From Sandaracinus amylolyticus (GTDB taxonomy: Bacteria; Myxococcota_A; Polyangia; Polyangiales; Sandaracinaceae): a stretch of DNA of 64,000 nt. Where the stretch lies: NCBI RefSeq assembly GCF_021631985.1, contig NZ_CP070225.1, positions 10,664,001 to 10,728,000 on the forward strand, given 5' to 3'. The notes under the pieces are model-generated. The model made no database searches, was not told where the DNA came from, and saw only the letters and a list, made by a program, of their open reading frames with translations. The position numbers and the translations under genes were made by a program. This document shows, piece by piece, positions 9,433 through 16,199 of this stretch (position 1 is the first letter of the stretch; each line of letters begins with the position of its first letter).

Positions 9433-9449
9433 AAACGAAGAGAGTGCCA
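9433..9449 (-). promoter_or_regulatory. Imperfect sigma-54-like -24/-12 element upstream of nirB
   Basis: On the minus strand TGGCACTCTCTTCGTT lies about 55 bases upstream of the nirB ATG. The -24 half TGGCAC is perfect, but the -12 half reads GT where sigma-54 promoters need GC. Nitrogen-assimilation operons are often sigma-54 dependent and an NtrC-type activator is encoded at 57.5 kb, so this is recorded as a weak candidate only. Confidence 0.2.
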
Positions 9450-9509
9450 ATCACGACATCGGTGACGTCCTCACTGGACTGGCTCCGTCCAGGGCGGTAT
9501 TGCGTTTCC

Positions 9510-9528
9510 AACACGTTGCTCACGTGTT
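9510..9528. promoter_or_regulatory. Inverted repeat between nirB and the nitrate transporter, candidate operator
   Basis: AACACGT, five bases, ACGTGTT: a perfect 7-5-7 dyad in the 234-base divergent region between nirB and narK, about 85 bases upstream of the transporter start. Its symmetry and position suit a dimeric transcription factor controlling nitrate genes. The regulator is not identifiable from the site. Confidence 0.4.
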
Positions 9529-9612
9529 CAATCGCGCGTGGACGCATGCGCGAACGCGTCTTTCAACGCGCGCGACATCGTCCGGAAACCGAGCGCACGA
9601 AGCTTTGCGCGC

Positions 9613-10935
9613 ATGTCGACCGGACCCGCGACCGCGCTCCGACTGCGCGACTTCTCGTCTCCACCGATGCGCGCGTTCCACGTCACGTGGATCGCGTTCT
9701 TCCTCTGCTTCTTCGCGTGGTTCGCGACCGCGCCGCTGCTGCCGCTCGCGCGCGAGGCGCTCGCTCTGACGCAGGCGCAGATGGACGCGCTGCTGGTGGC
9801 ATCGCTCGCCACCACGATCGTCGCGCGCCCGGTCGTCGGATGGATCTGCGATCGCGTCGGACCGCGCCGCACGTACACCGCGCTGCTCGTGATCGCCGCG
9901 GTGCCGCTGCTCTGCATGCCGCTGGTCGATCGCTACGAGATCCTGCTCGCGCTGCGATTGCTCAACGGGCTCGCGGGCGCGTCGTTCGTCGTCACCAGCG
10001 TGCACACCGCGCGCATGTTCGCGCCCAACTGCGTGGGCACCGCGAGCGCGACCGCGGCGGGCTGGGGCAACCTCGGCGGCGGCGTCGCGCACCTCGTGAT
10101 GCCGTCGCTGCTCGGCCTGGTGATCGCGCTCGGCGCCGACGAGGCGTGGGGCTGGCGCTACGCGACGTTGATCCCCGGCGTGGCGCTGCTCGCGTGGTCG
10201 CTCGTGTACTTCACGTTCACGCAGGATCTGCCGGAGGGCGATCAGCTCGCGCTCACGCGCGAGGGCAAGTACGTGCGGCCGCCGCCGAAGGCGCTGCTCG
10301 CGCTCGGTCGTGATCCGCGGGTGTGGCTGCTCGCGCTGCAGTACGGCGCGTGCTTCGGCGTGGAGATCGCGCTCGAGAACGCGGCGACGCTCTTCTTCCG
10401 CGATCGCTTCGCGCTCTCGCTCGCGACCGCGGGCGTGGTCGCGGGGTGCTTCGGCGGGGTGAACATCTTCGCGCGCGCGCTCGGCGGGTGGCTCGGTGAT
10501 CGCGCCGGCGGACGCGCCGGTCTGCGCGGCCGTCTCGCGCTGCTCGCGATCGTCCTCACGGTCGAGGGCGCAGCGCTGGTGCGGCTCTCGACGCTCCAGA
10601 GCGTCGAGGGTGCGGTCGTGGTGTTCGTGTCGATCGGTCTGTTCGTCGCGATGGGCGCGGGCGCGACCTATGCCGCGGTGCCGCTCCTGCACCCCAAGAC
10701 GATGGGGGCGGTGAGCGGCTGGGTCGGCGCGGGCGGCAACCTCGGTGCGGTCGCGGCGGCGGTCGCGCTCGGCTCGGGGCGCATGCTCGACGGAAGCGCG
10801 TTCCTCACGATCGGGATCGGGACGATCGCGCTCGCCGCGCTCACGCCGATCGTGATCGCGATCGACTCGAAGGCCACGGTCCCGGAGAGCGAGCCGATGC
10901 CGCTCCCGGTGCCCGCCGACGACGTGGCGGAGTGA
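9613..10935 (+). CDS. narK: MFS nitrate/nitrite transporter, NarK/NasA type
   Basis: A 440-residue major facilitator protein with about 12 hydrophobic segments. It carries the nitrate-nitrite porter signature GWGNLGGG at residues 150-157 and the second-half counterpart GWVGAGGNLGAV, plus the MFS loop GWICDRVGPRR. It imports nitrate (possibly in exchange for nitrite) across the inner membrane for the divergent nitrate reduction operon. I chose the ATG at 9613; the frame is open from 9538, but the added residues are a basic, non-hydrophobic stretch. It is a single-domain transporter, not a NarK1-NarK2 fusion. Confidence 0.88.
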   Translation: MSTGPATALRLRDFSSPPMRAFHVTWIAFFLCFFAWFATAPLLPLAREALALTQAQMDALLVASLATTIVARPVVGWICDRVGPRRTYTALLVIAAVPLLCMPLVDRYEILLALRLLNGLAGASFVVTSVHTARMFAPNCVGTASATAAGWGNLGGGVAHLVMPSLLGLVIALGADEAWGWRYATLIPGVALLAWSLVYFTFTQDLPEGDQLALTREGKYVRPPPKALLALGRDPRVWLLALQYGACFGVEIALENAATLFFRDRFALSLATAGVVAGCFGGVNIFARALGGWLGDRAGGRAGLRGRLALLAIVLTVEGAALVRLSTLQSVEGAVVVFVSIGLFVAMGAGATYAAVPLLHPKTMGAVSGWVGAGGNLGAVAAAVALGSGRMLDGSAFLTIGIGTIALAALTPIVIAIDSKATVPESEPMPLPVPADDVAE

Positions 10936-10942
10936 TCTCGAG

Positions 10943-11452
10943 TCAGGTGCGCTGGCGAGGATCGAACACGAAGCAGGTCGACGTCGCGGTCGCGTAGAGC
11001 TTGCCGTCTCGCACACCGACGAGGCGCGCCTCCGCCACTGCGACGCGCGAGCCGGGATGGACGACGCGACCCTCCGCGCGAACGCGCCCGACGTCGGGGC
11101 GCAGCGCGCGGAGGAACTTCACCTCGAGCGTCGCCGACGTGTACGCGAGCCCGGCGGGGAGCGTGGTGTGCACCGCGCATCCGAGCGCGCTGTCGAGCAG
11201 CGTCGACACGTAGCCGCCGTGCACGCTGCCGAGCGGGTTGAACACGTAGTCGGGCACCTCGCCCTCGAACGTCGCCTCGCCCTCCGCGACGTGCGTGAGC
11301 GTGTAGTCGAGCGTCGCCGCGATCGAGGGCGGCGGGAGCTCGCCGTTCGCCATCGCGCGCATGGCCTCGAACCCGCTCCGCTCGAGCAGTGGTGCGGGGC
11401 TCGGCAGGGGCAGGGGATAGCGGTAGCTACGGTCTCGGCTCGGGTGGGTCAT
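10943..11452 (-). CDS. PaaI-type hotdog-fold acyl-CoA thioesterase
   Basis: A 169-residue protein with the hotdog signature GSVHGGYVSTLLDSALG, where the His-Gly-Gly segment and following Asp match the PaaI/YbgC-like thioesterase active region. It would hydrolyse an acyl- or aryl-CoA thioester in the cytoplasm; the substrate is unknown. The N-terminal ~45 residues (proline-rich, then MRAMANGELPPPSI) are typical of this subgroup. It converges on narK (seven bases between the stops) and diverges from a LysR gene across a region with two palindromes, suggesting that regulator controls it. Confidence 0.82.
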   Translation of the reverse strand: MTHPSRDRSYRYPLPLPSPAPLLERSGFEAMRAMANGELPPPSIAATLDYTLTHVAEGEATFEGEVPDYVFNPLGSVHGGYVSTLLDSALGCAVHTTLPAGLAYTSATLEVKFLRALRPDVGRVRAEGRVVHPGSRVAVAEARLVGVRDGKLYATATSTCFVFDPRQRT

Positions 11453-11488
11453 GCGTCGAGTCTGTCCGCGGCGGGCGCGTGAGCCTCG

Positions 11489-11521
11489 TTCACCGGTGAA
11501 TCGCTGACATTCACGGATGAA
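11489..11521. promoter_or_regulatory. Pair of matching palindromes, candidate LysR operators
   Basis: TTCACCGGTGAA at 11489-11500 and TTCACGGATGAA at 11510-11521 are two copies of the same dyad (TTCAC/GTGAA halves), with starts exactly 21 bases apart, so they face the same side of the helix. They lie between the divergent thioesterase and LysR genes. The second copy covers the ATG at 11521, which favours the next in-frame ATG at 11539 as the LysR start. Confidence 0.55.
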
Positions 11522-11538
11522 TGGATCACGATCGCGCG

Positions 11539-12414
11539 ATGGACGCGGTCGACTGGGAGTCGTGCCGGGTGTTCCTCGAGGTCGCGCGCTCGGGGAGCTT
11601 CTCCGCTGCGGCGCGCACGCTCGGCATCAGCCAGCCCACGGTGGGACGCCGCATCGCCGCGCTCGAGGCAGCGCTCGGAGTGCGCCTCGTGGTGCGGCGC
11701 GGGCGAGAGATCGTGCTCACCGCCGACGGAGAGGCGCTCGTCGCCGACGTGCGCCGGATGGAGGACGCGCTGGTCGTCGCGCAGCGCCGACTGCTCGCCG
11801 AGAGCACCGACGAGGCCGCGCCGGTGCGGGTGTCGGTCACCGAGGGGCTCGGGACGTTCCTGGTGCGACGGCTCGCGGGCACGACCGAGCCGCGCCTCTC
11901 GTTCGTGGTCGCGAACGAGACCGTCGATCTGTCGCGTCGGGTCGCCGATCTCGCGGTGCGCCTCGTCCGTCCGCGGCAGCCCGATCTCGTCGCGCGGCGC
12001 GTCGGCTCGCTGCGCTTCGGGCTCTATGCGTCGCCGGCGTACCTCGCGCGCCACGGCGTCCCGCGACGCGCGAGCGATCTCGCGCGGCACGAGCTCGTGC
12101 GCTGGGGCGGCGCGATCCGTCCGGCGTTCGATCGCTGGGTCGACGAGCACGCGGGCGACGCGCGACCGGGGCTCGTCGTCGACAGCTTGGCGCTGATGCG
12201 CGAGGCCGCGCGCGCAGGGTGGGGGATCGTCGCGGGCGCGTGCGTCGTGCACGACGGCGATCCGGCGCTGCGCCGGGTGCTGCCGCGCGCGACGCTCCCC
12301 GCGATGGAGGTCTGGCTCGCGGCCCACCGTGACGTTCGCCGTGGGCCGCGCGTCGCGCGCACCTGGACGCTGCTCGAGCAGGTGCTGCGCGCCGAGCTCG
12401 GCGACGCGTCGTGA
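11539..12414 (+). CDS. LysR-family transcriptional regulator
   Basis: A 291-residue regulator. The N-terminal winged helix-turn-helix (SFSAAARTLGISQPTVGRRI) is followed by a linker helix and a periplasmic-binding-protein-like effector domain from about residue 88. An alternative ATG at 11521 would add six residues but lies inside a palindrome. It probably controls itself and the divergent thioesterase through the two TTCAC dyads upstream; this is inferred from position, since LysR proteins commonly autoregulate from a divergent promoter. Its stop abuts the stop of the convergent gene directly (TGATCA). Confidence 0.88.
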   Translation: MDAVDWESCRVFLEVARSGSFSAAARTLGISQPTVGRRIAALEAALGVRLVVRRGREIVLTADGEALVADVRRMEDALVVAQRRLLAESTDEAAPVRVSVTEGLGTFLVRRLAGTTEPRLSFVVANETVDLSRRVADLAVRLVRPRQPDLVARRVGSLRFGLYASPAYLARHGVPRRASDLARHELVRWGGAIRPAFDRWVDEHAGDARPGLVVDSLALMREAARAGWGIVAGACVVHDGDPALRRVLPRATLPAMEVWLAAHRDVRRGPRVARTWTLLEQVLRAELGDAS

Positions 12415-12744
12415 TCAGGGGACCACGACGCCGCACTCCGATGGCTCGCGCAGCGGTGTGGACCCGGGGGGCGGCGGCGGGACGCCGAACGGGCGCAGGT
12501 ACACGCGGTCTTCGCGGACGTGGCACGCGGCGCAGGGCGCGCGGTCGACCCCGATGCACGCCGCCTGATCTTCCGTGAGCTCGAGCTCGCCGAGGACGCC
12601 CGCGTCGGGCTCGTCCTCGGTGCGCGCAGCGTCGCGCCCGCCGTCCCGCTGCGCGAGCGCGTCGAACGAGCGCGCACAACCGAGCGCCGTCACCGCGAGC
12701 ACGAGCGCGAGCCATCGTGATCGAGCGAGCACGGTCGCGAGCAT
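12415..12744 (-). CDS. Small lipoprotein with one Cys/CxxCH/poly-Pro module
   Basis: A 109-residue predicted lipoprotein: hydrophobic leader then a lipobox-like ALGC with Cys23. After an acidic linker comes one module: Cys63, Cys71-Ala-Ala-Cys74-His75, then LRPFGVPPPPP and a closing Cys104. CxxCH is the c-type haem attachment motif, but no axial ligand or cytochrome fold is evident in so short a protein, so metal or disulfide roles are equally possible. It lies 12 bases after a paralogue carrying two copies of the same module and is probably cotranscribed. No known family recognised. Confidence 0.65.
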   Translation of the reverse strand: MLATVLARSRWLALVLAVTALGCARSFDALAQRDGGRDAARTEDEPDAGVLGELELTEDQAACIGVDRAPCAACHVREDRVYLRPFGVPPPPPGSTPLREPSECGVVVP

Positions 12745-12756
12745 CGCACGAGACGA

Positions 12757-13278
12757 TCAGAGGCACTCCTCGACGGGCGTGAGGCCGGTGTCGGGCGGCG
12801 GCGGGGGCACGCCGATCGGGCGCAGCACGAGCACGTCGTGGCGTCGGTGGCAGGCCGTACACGGCGGCCGATCGATGCCGAGGCACGCGGCCTGCTCGTT
12901 CGTGAGCACGATCTCGGACGCGGGATCGAGCGGCGGCGGGGGCGGCGGGTCGGGGATCTCGACGCAGCCCGGGGGCGGCGGCGTGAGCGGGACGACGTGC
13001 GTCGGGGGCGGCGGCGGCCCCGATGGCCGCAGATAGAACGTGCCCTCGCGCAGGTGGCACGACGCGCAGACCGGCTCGGCGAGGCCGATGCACGTCGCCC
13101 GCTGGGGATCGAGCGGGTCCTCGCCGAGCGCGAGGTCGCCGGGCCCCGCGTCGTCGCACGTGGTGGCCGCGTCGTCGCGGCCCTCGAGCTCGTGGCCCGG
13201 CGCGGGCCGCTCGGTGCTGCGCGCGCACGCGGTCAGCGCGAGAACGAGCATCCACGCGGCGGTGGTTCGTCGCATCAT
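12757..13278 (-). CDS. Lipoprotein with two Cys/CxxCH/poly-Pro modules
   Basis: A 173-residue predicted lipoprotein with lipobox-like LTAC (Cys18). Module 1: Cys63, Cys71-Ala-Ser-Cys74-His75, FYLRPSGPPPPP, Cys105. Module 2: Cys132, Cys140-Thr-Ala-Cys143-His144, LVLRPIGVPPPPP, Cys172. The two are linked by a proline tract. Each follows the pattern C-x7-CxxCH-x(28-29)-C with a conserved LRPxGxPPPPP core. Start: the ATG at 13278 lies nine bases after GAGG; an ATG at 13284 is possible. First gene of a two-gene unit, divergent from an ECF sigma gene. Function unknown; a di-haem or metal-binding surface protein is a guess. Confidence 0.65.
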   Translation of the reverse strand: MMRRTTAAWMLVLALTACARSTERPAPGHELEGRDDAATTCDDAGPGDLALGEDPLDPQRATCIGLAEPVCASCHLREGTFYLRPSGPPPPPTHVVPLTPPPPGCVEIPDPPPPPPLDPASEIVLTNEQAACLGIDRPPCTACHRRHDVLVLRPIGVPPPPPDTGLTPVEECL

Positions 13279-13309
13279 CGTCATGAGCCTCGGGCACTCG
13301 GCCGCGCTC

Positions 13310-13352
13310 GAACGGCTCACGAGATCGCCCGTCTCGCGAAGATGAGCCGTTC
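13310..13352. promoter_or_regulatory. Nested inverted repeat in the divergent region upstream of the ECF sigma gene
   Basis: GAACGGCTCA at 13310-13319 pairs perfectly with TGAGCCGTTC at 13343-13352. Inside, CGAGA (13320-13324) pairs with TCTCG (13332-13336). This stem or dyad sits in the 226-base divergent region between the CxxCH lipoprotein operon and the sigma factor operon. It could be an operator shared by both units or a leader hairpin. No coding sequence is evident in this gap. Confidence 0.45.
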
Positions 13353-13504
13353 TCGCCCGCTCGTGCGCCTCACGTGGAGGCTCGCAGATCCCAAGCGAAA
13401 TTCTCTCCGTGCCTGCTCTGCCCATCCGACGCCGACGACTGCCGACAGGTGCACGCCCCGAGCGCGCGTCGGGCACCGTCGCGCGCGTCGAAGGATCGCA
13501 GCCG

Positions 13505-14050
13505 GTGTCCGACGCCGAGCTCGTCGTGCGCGCGAGCGGCGGCGATCGCTGGGCACAGGAGGCGATCTTCCGGCGCTACGTCGCGGACGTGACGTCGCTC
13601 GCCGAGCGCTTGCTTCGGCGTCGCCACGAGGCCGACGACGTGGTGCAGGACACGTTCGCCGACGCGCTCCTCGCGCTCGGCGAGCTGCGCGATCCGAGCG
13701 CGCTGCGCGCGTGGTTGCTCGGCATCGCGGTGCGCCGCGTGCGCCGCCGGGTGCGCAAGCTCGCGCTGCTGCGCACGCTCGGGCTCGACCGCGGGATCGA
13801 CGACGCGACGCTCGAGCTGCTCGCGTCGCCGGGCCTCTCGCCGGACACGCGCGCCGAGCTCGCGCGGGTCGATCGCGCGCTCGCGCTGCTGCACCCCGAC
13901 GATCGGATCGCGTGGATGCTGCGGCACGTCGAGGGCGAGAAGCTCGAGGACGTCGCGGCGATCGCCGGGTGCTCGCTCGCGACGGCGAAGCGACGCATCG
14001 CGACCGCCGAGACCCTGGTGCGCGCACGGCTGCGAGGAGCGGAGCCGTGA
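13505..14050 (+). CDS. ECF-type RNA polymerase sigma factor
   Basis: A 181-residue sigma-70 family protein of extracytoplasmic-function size. Region 2 (AIFRRYVADVTSLAERLLRR then EADDVVQDTFADALLAL) binds core polymerase and the -10 element. Region 4 near the C terminus has the helix-turn-helix EKLEDVAAIAGCSLATAKRR. The GTG at 13505 has AAGGA upstream and gives the usual start SDAELV; the frame is open from 13409. The stop overlaps the next gene's GTG by four bases (GTGA), so sigma and FecR-like protein are probably made together. Confidence 0.85.
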   Translation: MSDAELVVRASGGDRWAQEAIFRRYVADVTSLAERLLRRRHEADDVVQDTFADALLALGELRDPSALRAWLLGIAVRRVRRRVRKLALLRTLGLDRGIDDATLELLASPGLSPDTRAELARVDRALALLHPDDRIAWMLRHVEGEKLEDVAAIAGCSLATAKRRIATAETLVRARLRGAEP

Positions 14051-15246
14051 GCCTGCCCGAGCGCATCCGCGACGTGCTGGAGCGTGCGGACGACGAGTCG
14101 CGAGTGCGCCGAGCGTGGGAGGGCACGCGCGCGCGCATCGCGACGCGCGAGGGACGCCCGTGGCGGGCGCCGATCGTCGCAGGCGCGATCGGGGTCGCTG
14201 CGGCTGCGGTGCTCGCGCTGGCGCTCGTGCCGCGCGATGTGACGCCGCCGGCGGGGGGCAGAGAGCCGGCGCCGCGCGCGGAGGCGACGGGCCCGCTGCG
14301 GCTCGACGATGGCGGGCTGCCGATCGCCACCGAGGCGATCGCCTCGCCGCGCGCGCTCGTGCTCTCGGACCGCTCGCGCATCGAGCTCGCGCCCGGCGCG
14401 CGCATCGTGCCGCGCGCGAACGATGGTGCGCAGCTCGGTCTCGCGCTCGAGCGCGGGCGCGCGCGCTTCGAGGTCACGCCGGGTGGGCCGCGCGCCTGGA
14501 CGATCGACTGCGGGCCGGTGCAGGTGCGCGTCGTCGGGACGGCCTTCGTGATCGATCGCAGCGAGGCGCGGATCCGCGTCGACGTCGAGCGGGGGCGCGT
14601 GCGCGTCGAAGGCGTCGCCGTGCCGGACGGAGCGCGTGTGCTCGACGCAGGAGCGTCGATCGAGGTGGATCTCGCGCGGCCGAACGAGCCCTCGCCGCCG
14701 CCGATCCTCGCGGAGCCCGAGATCGTCGCCGTGGCGCCGCCTCGCGTGCGCGAGCCGGCGGCGCGTGCTCCGAGCCGCGTGTGGCGAGAGATGGCCGAGC
14801 GCGGCGCGCATCGCGATGCGTACGACGCGCTCGCCATCGAAGGCGGTGTCGCTGCGAGCGCGTCGCGCGCGTCGCCGGACGACCTGCTCTTGCTCGCCGA
14901 CGTCGCGCGCCTCTCGGGCCACCCCGAGGACGCGGTGCCTCCGCTCGAGCGGCTGATCGGCGCGCACCCCGACGCGCCCGAGGCGCCGCTCGCCGCGATC
15001 ACGCTCGGTCGCATCGAGCTCTCGCTGGACCGTCCCGCTCGCGCTGCGCGTGCCTACGAGCGCGCGCTCGAGCTCGGTGTGCCGCGCGTGTTCGACGCCG
15101 AGGTGCGCGCGGGCCTCGCGCTCGCGCGGGCGCGTGCCGGCGATGTCGAGGGTGCAGCGAGCGCCGCGCGCGAGTGTCTCGCGCGCCATCCGTCTCCGCC
15201 TCACGCCGACGCGCTCCGCGTGCTCGCCGAGCGCGGACCGCGGTGA
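14047..15246 (+). CDS. FecR-domain protein with C-terminal TPR-like repeats (anti-sigma/sensor type)
   Basis: A 399-residue protein. The cytoplasmic N terminus (~1-40) could hold the sigma partner, followed by one membrane helix at about 43-62 (AGAIGVAAAAVLALALV). A FecR-like beta domain lies at about 95-205 (VRVVGTAFVIDRSEARIRVD, VERGRVRVEGV), and the C terminus (~270-395) has TPR-like helical pairs. FecR proteins relay envelope signals to their ECF sigma factor; the four-base overlaps on both sides support a functional trio. A zinc-finger anti-sigma motif is not visible. Confidence 0.8.
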   Translation: MSLPERIRDVLERADDESRVRRAWEGTRARIATREGRPWRAPIVAGAIGVAAAAVLALALVPRDVTPPAGGREPAPRAEATGPLRLDDGGLPIATEAIASPRALVLSDRSRIELAPGARIVPRANDGAQLGLALERGRARFEVTPGGPRAWTIDCGPVQVRVVGTAFVIDRSEARIRVDVERGRVRVEGVAVPDGARVLDAGASIEVDLARPNEPSPPPILAEPEIVAVAPPRVREPAARAPSRVWREMAERGAHRDAYDALAIEGGVAASASRASPDDLLLLADVARLSGHPEDAVPPLERLIGAHPDAPEAPLAAITLGRIELSLDRPARAARAYERALELGVPRVFDAEVRAGLALARARAGDVEGAASAARECLARHPSPPHADALRVLAERGPR

Positions 15247-16196
15247 GGGTGCTCGCGCTCGCTCTCGCGTGCACCGCGCTCACGATCGCGCCGCGTGTCC
15301 GCGCGCAGCACGCCGAGGTGGTGATGCCCGCGTGCGCACCGTCCTGGTGGGACGAGGCGGGTCTGCGCGACGCGGTCGACGTCGAGCTGCGGGGTGCGAG
15401 CGCGCGCGTCGAGCTCGAGGTCGAAGCGCCGTGCGAGGACGGCGTCGTCGTCGTGGCGCACGTGCACGACGACGACCGAGCCCTGATGCGGCGCATCGAG
15501 CTCGCGGACGTCGCACCGGCGATGCGCGCGCGTGCGATCGCGATGGCGCTCGCGTCGGTCCTCGCCCAGCCGCGCGAGGTCGTGGTGGCGCCGCGCGAAG
15601 ATGGGCCCGCCGCGGCGGCGTCGAGGGCGCGCGTCGAGCTCGGCGATCCCGTCGCGACCGAGCCCGCGATCGTGCCGACGGCGGTCGATGCCCCGGTCGG
15701 GCTGGTGCTCGCGGGCGTCGCCGCGCTCGCGCCCGCATCCTCCAGTGTCTGGGGCGGGCCACGCGCCGGCGTGCTCGCGCGCATCGCGCCGCCGCTGCAC
15801 CTCGTCGCCGGCGTGGAGGCGCTCTTCACGACGCGCGGCGATCCGCTCGGCGAGGTGCGCGGCACGTGGATCCACGGCGCGATCGGCGCGGGGCTCGAGG
15901 CGTCGCTCGCCCCGCTGCGGCTCGGCGGGTCGCTCGCGCTCGGGCTCGGTTGGGCGCAGCTCGAGGGCGAGGGATCGAGCTCCGACGTGATCGCGCGGCG
16001 CAGCGACGGCGCGATCCTGACGTTCGACGCCGGCCTGCGCGGCGCGCTCGATCTCGATCGCGCGATCGCGATCGTGCTCGGCGTCGAAGCGCGCCTCGTC
16101 GCGCTCGGGCTCGAGGCGCGATCTCCGACCGGCGCCGTCATCGCGCTCCGCGATGCCGTGGTGGCGGCGCAGCTCGGGATCGAGCTGCGCCTCTGA
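15243..16196 (+). CDS. Exported protein, probable outer-membrane beta-barrel, of the sigma/FecR operon
   Basis: A 317-residue protein with a signal peptide (VRVLALALACTALTIAPRVRA, cleavage before Gln). The first ~130 residues form an alpha/beta-looking domain. From about residue 155 to the end, short alternating hydrophobic stretches rich in Gly and Leu end with IELRL, a pattern typical of small outer-membrane barrels. The start GTG overlaps the FecR gene stop by four bases. It is likely the surface component served by the sigma/FecR pair; that is inferred from the operon. The stop lies three bases from the convergent neighbour. Confidence 0.65.
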   Translation: MRVLALALACTALTIAPRVRAQHAEVVMPACAPSWWDEAGLRDAVDVELRGASARVELEVEAPCEDGVVVVAHVHDDDRALMRRIELADVAPAMRARAIAMALASVLAQPREVVVAPREDGPAAAASRARVELGDPVATEPAIVPTAVDAPVGLVLAGVAALAPASSSVWGGPRAGVLARIAPPLHLVAGVEALFTTRGDPLGEVRGTWIHGAIGAGLEASLAPLRLGGSLALGLGWAQLEGEGSSSDVIARRSDGAILTFDAGLRGALDLDRAIAIVLGVEARLVALGLEARSPTGAVIALRDAVVAAQLGIELRL

Positions 16197-16199
16197 CCC

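Noticed and set aside
9433-9449. A confident sigma-54 promoter for nirB
   Set aside because: The -12 GC dinucleotide is absent, so it is listed only as a weak candidate.
12415-13278. Calling the CxxCH proteins cytochromes c
   Set aside because: CxxCH alone is not enough; the extra conserved Cys residues and missing cytochrome features leave haem binding unproven.
12838-14046. N-terminal extension of the FecR-domain protein back to 12838
   Set aside because: The upstream part overlaps the sigma gene and the minus-strand lipoprotein and has no domain; the GTG at 14047 forms the GTGA overlap.
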